Positions 1 through 9,855 of a stretch of DNA of 64,000 nucleotides are shown in pieces. Source of the stretch: Pelobates cultripes (taxonomy: Eukaryota > Chordata > Amphibia > Anura > Pelobatidae); assembly GCA_933207985.1 (NCBI GenBank), contig OW240914.1, positions 207,729,915 to 207,793,914 on the forward strand, written 5' to 3'. Positions within the stretch are counted from its first letter, which is position 1; each line of letters begins with the position of its first letter. The notes beneath the pieces are model-generated. The model worked only from the letters and a program-made list of their open reading frames with translations. It searched no databases and was not told the origin of the DNA. Position numbers and translations under genes: made by a program.

Positions 1-25
1 TACATTTCACCGAAATTCCATCACA
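1..25 (-). repeat. Start (U3 edge) of the ERV 3' LTR, cut by the window edge
   Basis: On the minus strand this is the terminal TGTGATGG edge of the LTR. It is identical to 8670-8694, the outer edge of the 5' LTR. It directly follows the polypurine tract, as expected for the U3 start of a 3' LTR. Confidence 0.9.
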
Positions 26-36
26 TTCCCCCCTTT
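26..36 (-). other. ERV polypurine tract
   Basis: The minus strand reads AAAGGGGGGAA immediately before the LTR edge TGTGATGG. A purine run at exactly this place is the primer for plus-strand DNA synthesis in retroviruses. Confidence 0.9.
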
Positions 37-161
37 GATGCCTCGAATACAAAATTATTCCAGATGCATCACCAATCATAGTTTACCAACACCTCTGGAC
101 CAGAGCAGGCCATTGGACCAGAGCAGGCCTTGTAAGCATCTTAGCATCATCACAAACTCCT

Positions 162-2258
162 TCAACATTCCTCATCCTGAATATGTTCTCTTTGGGCTAG
201 GGATTCATATCTATAGACAGCCATTACATGAGCAGCTGTCTTTCTTTCTATAGTACTCTCTATGATACTACGTATAGATCTGACCACTAATGGAATTAGG
301 CAGGGCAGAAAGAGACATAAGCATATAATAAATACTACTCCTCCTACTAATGCCTTAATCCCTCCAAGCTGCTCATACCAATTTCCAAACCAACTACTAG
401 GATTATACCCATTCCAGACCTGAGTAGGTACATCGTCAGTTTAACCATGTTGCTTGTAAGTTCAGCCACTGCCTGCCCTTCATCATCTATGTGCAAACAA
501 CAGTTGCTGAGATTAATCCGAGTATTTTGCTTAGCTAAAAGATTAAGTGCTTGAGCTGTCTCATTAGTGATAATCTCAACCACTGCCTGTAGTCTTATAA
601 TACGGTTGAGCATATATATTGGGGTTCTGTATCCATAGGTACCATCTTCTGCCCAAGTAGCAGGTCCATAATAATTAATAATGTGTTGGGGAGGCCACTC
701 ATCATCTTCCCAGCTACCTATATTCAAGGATGCTCGCTTCTTTTTATGATTTACATCATAAACCTTAACTCCCAAGGTCTCTCCTGTCTCAATTGGCAAC
801 AAGAAGAAGGATGGTTTGAGCATACCTAATACACATGCCCCTTCCCAATCTTGTGGTAACTCTGAATATGCTTTCTTACCACAGATCCGATATAAATTCG
901 CTGGGGCTTTCCAATTGGATGTAGCAGATAAGTCAAACCATACCTCTTTGAAATGGGTGTAATTGGCAAACGGATTAGTAGGCTCTGAGACATTTGAAGC
1001 TGACCACCAAGTAGTATCTTTAGTATCGGCATTAAAGGCCTTCTGTCCTAGACATATTAACTCGCCAACAGGTGTGGTATACAATGGCCCTTTCCTGGCT
1101 AAACATACATGACCTATAATGGAGGTTTTTAACAGCCACTCTGATTTACCTCTAGTACTTACTTGATGGTCAGACTGAGAAAGTATTTGTTGTTCATCTG
1201 TCTCAGAACCAGGGTACCATACTTCCTTTGCCTCCCATGGCCACTGGTCTCCCAATTAGTACCTCCACATACAAAGCAATTAGTTACATTAAGACTACCC
1301 GCAATACTCTCAGCCAAATCAATAAATAGGTTCTTAACATTATGGGGAATTTTATCCTCAACACTCATCTCCTCATAGAAGGAATGAAAAACCTGATGAG
1401 TTTGAGTTGCTATCGTCTCAGTTTCAAGTCCTACATATATTATGGTCCCTGGATCTACTCCTGTGCCATATATTTGGAACCCAAATAGATTTCCAAACTT
1501 ATCAATAAAATGTTGTGGATTAGAGATGGTCAAATGGACAGGATTACATTCCATAGACTTACAGTGTGGTGTAGTGGGCAACCTTTGGATAATCATATCT
1601 TGATCCACTGTTTTTCCCCAGGTCGCACACCCTACACAAGACCAATATGGACAAAAATTAAAATCCCTATTTGGGCAATCAGGATCAGTAGATCTCTTAC
1701 TGGGACATAAATATTTATCATTAAACCCATAAGTTTGTTCCCATTTAAGATTACCACATACATTCCAAGGTTTTCCACTACCAGAGATCACCTTACGTGC
1801 ATCAAATAGTAGAATACCCGTAGAATGTATGGTATTTATCACAGTCCTATTTATCAAGGTCCCCTGGGAGTTACTGTTCCGAATTACCAACCAAATTGTA
1901 CAGGGTTGGAATTGGGGATCAAAACATTTAGGCTCTCCTGATATTGGTTTGCACACACTGTAATCTATATCTAAATATCTACACTTAGATACAGATCCCC
2001 TACACTCATACTGTGAGTGCCAAAAGAGAATTTGGGATATTTGGTTACCTGTTTTTGTAGTCTTAATACAGCTAACACAACTCTGTATGTCCTCACCTTT
2101 ACCTTCCTGAAAAAAATCACAAAAATGCCTAAACACATAATATAACATATTATTTCAGAAGTCCTCATTTCTACTCTTCGACCGTGCGATAGCACCTCAG
2201 CTTCCCGATTGTGAGGGCTGCAAGGATTTTCGTTCTTTTGATCCTCACTTTTCTTCAC
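162..2258 (-). pseudogene. env: ERV env (surface and transmembrane subunits), frameshifted
   Basis: This is an envelope glycoprotein remnant in at least four frame segments. A hydrophobic signal-like segment follows the ATG at 2168, with an alternative upstream ATG at 2258. The frame then shifts near 2100 into a long surface-subunit stretch (to about 1159) with many cysteines, a CVGC (CXXC-type) motif, NxS/T sites and an NCFVCGG motif. A second shift lies between 1255 and 1159. The next segment has a basic KKKR tract that could be a cleavage site, a heptad-like helix and a CC pair typical of the transmembrane ectodomain. A last shift near 350 precedes a strongly hydrophobic anchor and a cytoplasmic tail ending at 162. 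Family features point to a class I Env. It cannot give a whole protein as it stands. Confidence 0.85.
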
Positions 2259-2400
2259 AGAGGTCCCTTCGAGACACTCTGGCTATGACACGTAGGTAGG
2301 TGGTCAGGCTTTTTTATGGCTGTAAATAAAGCCTGACCACCTTGCTGATATCTGTTGTTACTTTCAACAAAGATGTCCCAATATCTCCTCGTATTATTTC

Positions 2401-3520
2401 TCACTCCGACTGAGCTACCAGCTTTAACCGGATCTTGCAAGGATTTTCAGAATCTGGAATAGCTTGCCAAGAATCTGCCGCTGGTTTAACCCTAGAATGA
2501 TGAATCCACGGAGTCACTTCTGCCACCTTTACAGCTGATGGAGTAGATAAAAGAACAACATAAGGACCCCTCCACTTTGGACCTAATGGAACAATATTCC
2601 ATTCTTTTATCCACGCTTGATCTCTCGGTTGATAGGAATGAACAGGTGGATATATGTTCACAGGTAACCTATCTTGCACCCATTTCTGTACTTCCTCCAT
2701 AGTTTTACCCAACTCTATAACCTGCTGCCGAGTAATTCCTTCACCCAACTGATTCAAGTCCCCCCTTAGATTACTGAGTATGGGAGGTGGATGCCCATAC
2801 ACGATTTCAAAAGGAGACAGACCCATTCTTCTGGTAGGAGTACTACGTATCCGCAACAGAGCTATTGGCAAAAGGACATTCCACTTGAGCTGAGTTTCCT
2901 GACACATTTTAGCCAATTGGGTTTTTATTGTTCTGTTCATCCTTTCCAGAACTCTGAGGTCTATATGCTGTATGAAGTTTCCACTTAATACCAAGCACAT
3001 GAGTCAATTGTAAACACTGATGGATAAAGGCTGGACCATTGTCTGATCCGATAGAACACGGAAGCCCATATCTGGGTATAACTTCTCGCAACAGAAATCG
3101 TACAACTTCTCCTGCCTTTTCTGTACGAGTTGGACAAGCTTCTACCCAACCTGAGTAGGTACACACAGCTACCAACAAGTTATGATATTCCCCAGATTTA
3201 GGCATTACAGTGTAGTCTATTTGCAAATCTGACATTGGGAGTCCTCCGATATATTGAACTCCAGGGGGTTTGACAGGGCCTTGTCTTGCATTGTTTCGAG
3301 CACACAAAACACATCTTTGAACAATAGCTTGAGTAAGATTGGATAATCTTGGTATGTAGAAATGTTTCCAGAGAGATTCTTCCATACTATCTCTTCCTGA
3401 ATGTGTACCATTATGGAAGTTCTGAACAATCTCTATAGCTAGAGATGTCGGAACAACTATTCTTCCATCTTCTAACTGATACCAATTATTCTCCAAGTAT
3501 TTCCCAACTTCAGTCTTCAA
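2401..3520 (-). pseudogene. pol: ERV pol: integrase, one frameshift
   Basis: Two frame segments (3520-2909 and 3000-2401) carry a retroviral integrase. The N-terminal zinc domain shows the H..H and C..C pairs (FHNGTH and CVLC). The catalytic core has D in LQIDYT, D in GSDNGP and the glutamate after SSGK. The frame breaks right after that glutamate, near 2940-2960. The second segment gives the end of the core and an SH3-like C-terminal domain with a GPKWRGPY motif, ending at the stop near 2401, shortly before env. The catalytic triad is still visible, but the break removes function from a normal product. Confidence 0.9.
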
Positions 3521-4779
3521 CTACTCCATCTCTTGGGTTGTATATATCGGAGTCCATTGAGACAGAGGTGCCGGCACAAGGGCAGCAACATACCCCACAT
3601 ATTCCTCTTGCCCGGATTCAGCGGCATGTTTTGCTGCACTATCGGCCATGTGATTTCCTTTTACTACATCACTATCACCTTTCAGATGTGCCCTGCAATG
3701 TATGATACAGACTTCCTTCGGTTCCCATACCGCCTCTAACAGTTGGAGTATTTCTGCTGCATACTTTATTTCTTTCCCTTCTGAATGCAACAATCCCCTT
3801 TCTTTATACAATGCTCCATGGGCATGGGCTGCTCCTAAGAATTCTCGCACTTGTCTTCTATTCTTAGGTATAGATATTCGACACACTGCTTCCTTTCTTT
3901 CAGGTCCCATTATTCTTTGACCTTCGGAAATATGGAATCCCAAATATTTAACAGTTGACTGGCACAATTGCGCTTTCTTCCTTGATACCTTGTATCCTGC
4001 TCTCCATAGAATGTGAAGCAAATCATAAGTTGCTTGTTGGCATATCTCTTTAGTAACAGCTGCTATCAAAAGATCATTCACGTATTGAAGCAATACACAT
4101 TCTCCTGGGATGGACTTGAAATCTTGCAAATCCTGACTTTACACAATGCAGATCCAAATAGGGTAGGTGAATTCTTGAACCCTTGAGATAGTCTGGTCCA
4201 TGTCATCTGACGCTTTGAACCTGTAACAGCATCTTCCCATTGTAAAGCAAAGATACTCTAACTCTCAGCAGCAATCCGAAGGCATCCTTAAGGTCTAGAA
4301 CTGTGAAGTAGGTTGCCCCACCTGGTATCAAAGCAAGCAGATTATAAGGGTTGGGTACAACTGGGTGTATATTGACTACTGCATCATTAACTGCTCTCAA
4401 ATCTTGTACAGGACGATATTCATCTGATCCTGGTTTCTGAACAGGTAATAATGGAGTGTTCCATTGGGGAAGTACAGACTTTTAGGATGCCATACCTTAC
4501 AAACTTATCCAAGTAGGTCTTTATGTTTTTAGCCTTTTGAGGTATATGATACTGACGTAGGCTCACAGGATAGGCCCCAAGCTTTAGTTCAATATGTATA
4601 GGTGGAATATTACGAGCAAGCCCAGGTGGATTACTCTCTGCCCATACTCCTGGAATGTCAAATAAAGGTTCATCACTCTTAGGGTTTACACTTGTCATTA
4701 TGGAGTAGAAGAGCCATTCTTCTTCCCTTGGCACCGATACCGCCATTATTCCTGATAATCCATTAAACCTCAGAGACAT
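3521..4779 (-). pseudogene. pol: ERV pol: reverse transcriptase with partial RNase H
   Basis: The RT fingers begin near 4640 after a short linker. Motif A (VLDLKDAF) is in the segment 4400-4203. The catalytic YxDD box near 4080 reads YVND, so one metal-binding aspartate is lost. After the thumb-like region (ending REFLGAA) the sequence jumps directly to the C-terminal part of RNase H (an HCxAH motif, then GNxxAD). The connection domain and the first half of RNase H, some 200-250 codons by family length, are therefore missing. Frame breaks lie near 4400-4420 and 4130-4200. RT and RNase H activity are both lost. Confidence 0.9.
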
Positions 4780-4789
4780 TGATCCATTG

Positions 4790-5060
4790 GGTAGAAAAGT
4801 TATCTGGGCTTGAAGCTCTGATAATAGATCTCGTCCTAGAAGTTGAATCGGACACTGGCATATATAGGAACTGGTGCTTCACCAAATGGCCTCCCAGAAT
4901 GTAAGTGCGACTTTTAAATAGCTCCTATCACAGTTATAGTTTTTTCCTGATGCAAGAGCTTCCAGGTTAGTCACCACAGAATGTTCAGCACCAGTGTCAA
5001 TCATGAAAGAACTTCTCTTTCCCCCTATTGCTACATCGACCATAGGCTCCGCTCGGCCAA
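4790..5060 (-). pseudogene. pro: ERV aspartic protease remnant
   Basis: The minus strand encodes the retroviral protease active-site motif DTGAEHS (DTGA at 4998-4987), preceded by a hydrophobic strand. It lies between the nucleocapsid region of gag and RT, where gammaretroviral protease sits. The reading frame is not open through the whole domain, so this is a remnant. The flap region is not confidently seen. Confidence 0.75.
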
Positions 5061-6957
5061 GGGGGATGGAGCCCGGTCGGTATCAATAGTCTTGCATGAT
5101 AGTATCAGCCAGACCCACAAAATCTCTATCCTCTCTATCTCTTGGTCTCTGAGTAGGTGGATAATATCTATCTCCTTGAACACTCCCTCTACTATTCCTA
5201 CGATTCCCTCCAAAACTTCCTCTTCCTCTATAACTACCACTATAACCTCCCCGTACTCTTCTCTCTCCTTGTCTATTATTTTCATAAGCTCTCTCTGTGG
5301 ACACTCATTCTTCCAATGTCCTTCCTCTCTACAAAACACACATTGATTCCTACTTAAAGGTCCCTTACTCAGCCTATTCTCGACTCCTTTATTCACTTCC
5401 CTTACCTGTCTTTTTACACTTGTGATAGCTACTGCTAGCATATCTGCCTTCTTCCTCATTACGTTCTTCCTCCCGCTTTATCTCAGTTTCCCTATTCATA
5501 TACACAGTTTATTTGCGATCTCCATTAGCTGTGATATGGACATCCCTACAAATCCCTCTAACTTTTGCAATTTTCTTTTAATATCACCTTGGGCCTGGCT
5601 GACAAATGCTGAGTTGATCATTTGAGAATTCTCAGGGGCCTCTGGATTAAGAGGAGTATACAATCTATATGACTCCAATAATCTTTCATAAAAGGCACTA
5701 GGTGACTCATCAACCTTTTGCAACACCTCAGCCGTCTTTGACATATTGATTGCCTTCTTCCCTCCTGCCTTCATGCCAGCAATAATGACTTCCCGATAAG
5801 CCCTTAGTTGGGGCATGTCAGCACCATTCACATTCCAATTTGGGTCAACATTTGGATAATGGGCTGCAGCCCATAGAGCTGGATTGGCCTGATTTTGAAT
5901 ACGGGCCGTTTCCTCAAGCTCTTTAATAGCTGCTTGATTAATCCGGGTCCTTTCCTCACTATTACATAAAGTTAATAATAATTGCTGGCAATCGGCCCAG
6001 GTGGGATTGTGTGTTTGTACAACAGAGGTAACCAAATCTGTCATGACTTGAGGTCTGTTGGTATACGAAGAGTTATGAGTCTTCCAACTAAATAGATCAG
6101 TTGTGGTGAAGGGGACATAGACAAACACTGGATCTGCCCATTGTATTTGGCCATTTTCATCAACGTGTGTTGGGCCCAGTGTAAGTCGGAGGGGCATTTG
6201 GTAATGTCGGAGTTGAAGGGTACCAGTCATCTGTCGGGTTAATATAGGACTTCGGCGAGGCTGTTTTATAGTAAGTTCCAGTCTAGGGGTAGTAAGGTAA
6301 GGAGAATGAGGCGGGTTAATTTTACCGGGCGGTAGTTCAGTCAACAGGATGTTGCGGGACGGGCTGGGAGGAGCCTGACCAGGAACCAGAAGTGACGTTA
6401 ATTCCGGATATATAGAACTAGTAGAGGAAGGTATCGGAAGGGGAGGGCTCAGGGCAAGTGGGCTGGGTTCTAAACTAGATGAATGAGTGGGCAGGGATAA
6501 TGGGAAAGGGGGAGTGGCAACACCAGCAGCACCTCCTCTAACATTAAGGGGGTGTGGAGGGAAGTTCAGACTCAGAGGGAGAGTCTAAAATGGGCGGGGT
6601 TGCGGCCCTGATGGACAGGCGAGTCCTGGCCACCATGAGGCGACATTGCTCCTCGTGGCATACCTCAATCCATTTGGGCAATTCTTCCACAATCTGTTTC
6701 CAACAATCAATATACGGAAACTGATCATAGAATTCAGGCCTACTAGATACAACCGCGTGCACACGTTGCACTAGAGTTAGATCAAGACTACCACGTGGAG
6801 GCCATGCTGTCACCAAGATAGGCCACTCTCTACTATATAATGTAGTCAAACACTTTGGGGATAATTTCACCCCAAAATCACAAACTTTATATCCCTTTGC
6901 AAAGTTTTTCAACATACACGACAAGGGATCAACAATCTTTGAGTCAGATACACCCAT
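5031..6957 (-). pseudogene. gag: ERV gag (matrix, p30 capsid, nucleocapsid), multiple frameshifts
   Basis: The chosen start is the ATG at 6957 because it gives MGVSDS, a myristoylation-type N-terminus, followed by a matrix-like domain with a REWP motif. That frame stops at 6541-6543, after which a proline-rich linker continues in another frame. The capsid (6344-5496) resembles the p30 domain, with PVFVYVPFTTTDLF near its start and a PSAFYERL/YTP region near its end. It stops at 5496. The next bases, in a shifted frame, encode a highly charged K/E/R stretch like the end of p30. A third frame gives one CCHC knuckle (CVFCREEGHWKNEC) and an R/G-rich tail. Order and motifs agree with a gammaretroviral Gag. 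It is non-functional as it stands. Confidence 0.9.
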
Positions 6958-8244
6958 ACTGGCAACGGAGCGTCTAATACAAAGAAACACAATACCCCAA
7001 ACACACTTCTAACGATCACACTTGTTTCCCTGGCAACAGCACCACGTGGCACAGTTGCTAGGCCAAACACACACACACGAAAACACGCAGAGAATTCTCG
7101 TGGATACAGTGATATCACGACGTCTCACTCAAAAAGATTTACCAAACACTAGATACTTATCTCTTTAACTATAAATCATACCCTACAATTATCCACATTA
7201 TAAATCAACTTTTAACTAACCGACTATATCACATTCTAGTAACCTCATCTTTACAATCAGTGGTTATGGTACGGTTAGCAAGTGGTTATAATACAGTTTT
7301 AAAGTCACAGATCAGTTAGTAACAGTTATGGTGTTACACATATAACATAAGACAACAGTTTTTAGTAATTTTTACACAACGTCAGTAGTTATAGTACATG
7401 TTAATAGTTTTAATACCGTGCGCTATTATACAGTATACACACAATTTACACTCCCACTAGATGGCAGAGCTCAAGCTTTCTAGCAGGACATCCACCATTC
7501 ACCAACTACAGTTTATTTAACAACATTTACAATAATCCCAACTATTCTAATTGGCCAGCACCTCGAGAACTATCGAACTATTTACACCAGGATTCGGTTA
7601 GTCTACGCTGCCCAAGCACCACATATAGCGAACTAGTGGGCGGAATTTACAACAGTACGCATTTAGTCTATCTACTCCATCAATAGTCTAGTGGCTGAAT
7701 TTACAACAGAGCACACTTAGCCAAGATAGGTTGAGAACTAGCAGATGGAATGTACACCAAAATCTGCTTAGTCTCGCCGGCCTCCCCGACCTAGCGACCA
7801 AAATTTACACCTAGACACGCTAGTCAAGATAGGACACCGGTGTCCGGCATAAACTATTTACACCAAGATTTAGCCTGACCCAAACCACCTATATTAGACG
7901 GGCTGACTACAGAGCGTCTAATTTCCAGATAAGCGTTGCGCCCCTGCTTCTTCCCTCCAGAGGGAGGGAGCAATCCAATAACCGGTTCCAAATATAAAAC
8001 CCCTTGTGGGCCTACCGCTCTAATGGTATCAGTCTTACCTCTTCGTTCCTGAACCTGGGCTCACACTCATAGACGGGGCACCCCGGTACTTACTACGTAA
8101 AGGCTGATGATCTCCTGGTCGAAGCAGCCTAGTGGCGCCGAGATGAAGGGATGTCCACGCAGAAGTTCAGGGGTGCTGCCGTAGAGAACGTTGGTAAAAA
8201 GGTTTACCGTCTCAAATCTCTGTGCCAGCTTCCGTGCGATGATG
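6958..8244 (-). other. ERV untranslated leader between PBS and gag
   Basis: About 1.3 kb separates the primer-binding site from the matrix ATG, which is long for a simple retrovirus. No convincing coding sequence is seen. Its middle part holds the tandem array at 7520-7890. The region should contain the packaging signal and perhaps a splice donor; neither can be located by eye. Confidence 0.6.
7520..7890. repeat. Diverged tandem repeat, about 53-55 bp unit, in the ERV leader
   Basis: A TTTACA (once TGTACA) core recurs at 7526, 7581, 7646, 7700, 7751, 7804 and 7857, with spacings of 55, 65, 54, 51, 53 and 53 bases. Most units also share a CTAG(T)GG-like block before the core, and CA..TTAG(TC) after it. 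This is a seven-unit array in the retroviral leader, degraded by point changes. Confidence 0.7.
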
Positions 8245-8264
8245 TTCCCGGACCCAATGCACCA
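8245..8264 (-). other. ERV primer-binding site, tRNA-Gly-like
   Basis: The plus strand reads TTCCCGGACCCAATGCACCA. This looks like the 3' end of a tRNA-Gly(GCC), which ends CCGGCCAATGCACCA, with two extra bases. The minus strand therefore starts TGGTGCATTGG, four bases inside the LTR edge. Position and the TGG start support a PBS. The glycine assignment is from recall of tRNA sequence. Confidence 0.7.
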
Positions 8265-8337
8265 AAGATGTAACCAAGTAAACTTGCAGAAGCCAGACAC
8301 AGAGAGATGGATGCAGGTTTTCAGGAAGTAAGAGGTC

Positions 8338-8343
8338 TTTATT
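8338..8343 (-). terminator. ERV LTR polyadenylation signal
   Basis: The minus strand reads AATAAA about 75 bases downstream of the TATA box and about 70 bases before the LTR end. This is the normal place for the R-region signal. Confidence 0.65.
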
Positions 8344-8416
8344 AACATACCGATCGAGCCTCAGATGAACTAACGTTCCAAAACCGATCTGAGGGCCAAA
8401 CACATGGAGTACATGC

Positions 8417-8424
8417 TTTTTATA
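8417..8424 (-). promoter_or_regulatory. ERV LTR TATA box
   Basis: The minus strand reads TATAAAAA. Transcription would be expected to begin about 25-30 bases further on, near 8390, defining the start of R. Confidence 0.7.
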
Positions 8425-8699
8425 GAACTATAACTCCTCCCATTAATAGCTCCACCCGCTCATACCCTTAACCAATCGGTGGACAGGATTTGGATTTCCT
8501 CATATGGGCAGACCACATGGCTCATCCGAAACAAAGGAGAAAGCAGTGTAATTTCAGTTCCTGCATTCCTGCACATGATCAGTACATTGATGACTATCTT
8601 AGCTACGTGTAACTAACTAACTGATACAACATACACATATGCCACGTGGAAATCTCGGCCTACTAAATTTACATTTCACCGAAATTCCATCACAGTACA

Positions 8700-9125
8700 T
8701 TTAATTACTGTTTTGATTGGTTTGTAACAATGTGGGTGTGCCCTTGCATGGGGACTTGCATAAAAGGCCAGCTGTGGCTCCCATTAAATGAGATGCTTTA
8801 CCCCTTCATGAAGTCTTGGCTCATGTTTGGGGGATTGGAGAACTACACTCAGGGGATTGCTATAAACACTATACTCCTCTGAGTATGATCACTAGCTGTT
8901 CCTGCTACGTTCTCTGGAGTAGGAAAGGTCTGCCCACTGGGAGCTGGATCCTGGTCTGTGGTCCAGGGTGGGTGGAGGATGGCGAGTTCCCAGCCAATAC
9001 AGATGTGGGGACTGCGGTGTTGATGGTGTCAGGTGTAGTGCTTGGAGTCCTCGGTGAGCACTGGGAGCAATCGACTGACGGAGTCGGGATGCCAGGTCAA
9101 ACAGCTTAAGACAAAATAGCTCTTT
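8700..9125 (+). repeat. LTR-like sequence of a second ERV family
   Basis: The stretch from about 8740 (CTTGCATGGGGACTTGCATAAAAG, then a CAG..TGGC..CCCATTAAA block) recurs in reverse complement at 33440-33500. A TATA-like GCATAAAAG is followed by an ATTAAA signal and then CCTTCAT..AGACTT, as in an LTR. The left part was displaced or lost where the minus-strand ERV inserted at 8694. The right limit is uncertain and lies before the hAT at 9164. Confidence 0.5.
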
Positions 9126-9163
9126 TACCCAAAATCTCATTTCTCTTTTATTGTATTATACTG

Positions 9164-9855
9164 CAGTGGTGGAACTACTGCAATCGCAGCTGCGACAGGG
9201 CCCGCCACTCCAGGGGGCCCACCCGCCCTGCGGATCCCTGCGCCCGCTTGCCCGTGGCCATGTGTTGTGGCCCCGGCCACGTTGTAGAACTGCCGGGGCC
9301 GCACATTAAGGGTTACATCAGGTGGCCCATGCGCTTAGGGCCAACCGATGGAAATTAATTTCCAGGGGCCCGGTCAGCGCTGTGGTGCTTTAATAGCACT
9401 ACTGGGCCCCCTGACATGACATCACAGCTGGGAGGAAGTGACTGTCCCGGTCACTCCTTCCAGTTTACACCGGTAGCCTCGCGGGAGGATGAGGAGGGAG
9501 TCAGAGTGGGAACTCTGACTCCCATCAGGCTGAGCCACCACTGGACCCCAGGGAATTTCACCCTTCTCCACCTAAAAGGTAGGAAACAGGAGGGTTACTA
9601 AAACATTGTGTGTGTGTGTGTGTATGAATATTTCTCTGTATGTGTGTCTGTCTGTGTATGTGTCTCTGTGTGTGCCTGTATGTGTGTGTCTCTGTATATG
9701 TGTGTGTGTGCATGTGTATCTGTTTGTCTGCATGTGTGGGGGGGCAAAGTATGGAAGGGGGAGGGGAGATATATGGGGGCATGCCAGGAGATAGACATAA
9801 GGGACCCCAGGGCAGTTTTCACACCGGGGCCCCGTGGTTTCTAGTTACGCCTCTG
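9164..9855. mobile_element. Non-autonomous hAT-like element
   Basis: The ends CAGTGGTGGAACTA and (reverse complement of the right end) CAGAGGCGTAACTAG are imperfect terminal inverted repeats, both followed by a GGGGCCC block. No transposase frame is present. Inside are a CACTGGACCCCAGGGA motif (9540-9556) and a (TG)n-rich run (9607-9735), also found in other hAT-like elements of this window. The flanking 8-mers do not match, so a target duplication is not visible. Confidence 0.6.

Larger units (their letters stand above)
1..8694 (-). mobile_element. Gammaretrovirus-like endogenous retrovirus, nearly complete, degraded
   Basis: Read on the minus strand, the order is 5' LTR, PBS, leader, gag, pro, pol, env, polypurine tract and the first 25 bases of the 3' LTR; the rest of that LTR lies left of the window. 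The same 25 bases occur at 1-25 and 8670-8694, which fixes the U3 start of both LTRs. Gag has matrix, a p30-type capsid and one CCHC knuckle. Pol order is RT, RNase H, integrase. Env has a CXXC-type surface subunit. These features fit class I (gammaretrovirus-like) ERVs. Every gene is broken by frameshifts, stops or deletion, so it is a fossil. Target duplication cannot be checked because the left end is missing. Confidence 0.93.
8269..8694 (-). repeat. ERV 5' LTR (426 bp)
   Basis: On the plus strand the LTR runs from TGTAACC to ATCACA, so it has TG..CA ends. Its outer edge matches 1-25 exactly for 25 bases. On the minus strand it holds a TATA box (8424-8417) and downstream an AATAAA signal (8343-8338), giving a U3-R-U5 order with U5 ending four bases before the PBS. 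It lies directly beside an unrelated LTR-like sequence that starts after 8694. Confidence 0.88.

Noticed and set aside
6909..7118. Possible upstream extended Gag start (glyco-Gag-like)
   Set aside because: The frame differs from matrix and has no signal-anchor followed by Gag sequence.
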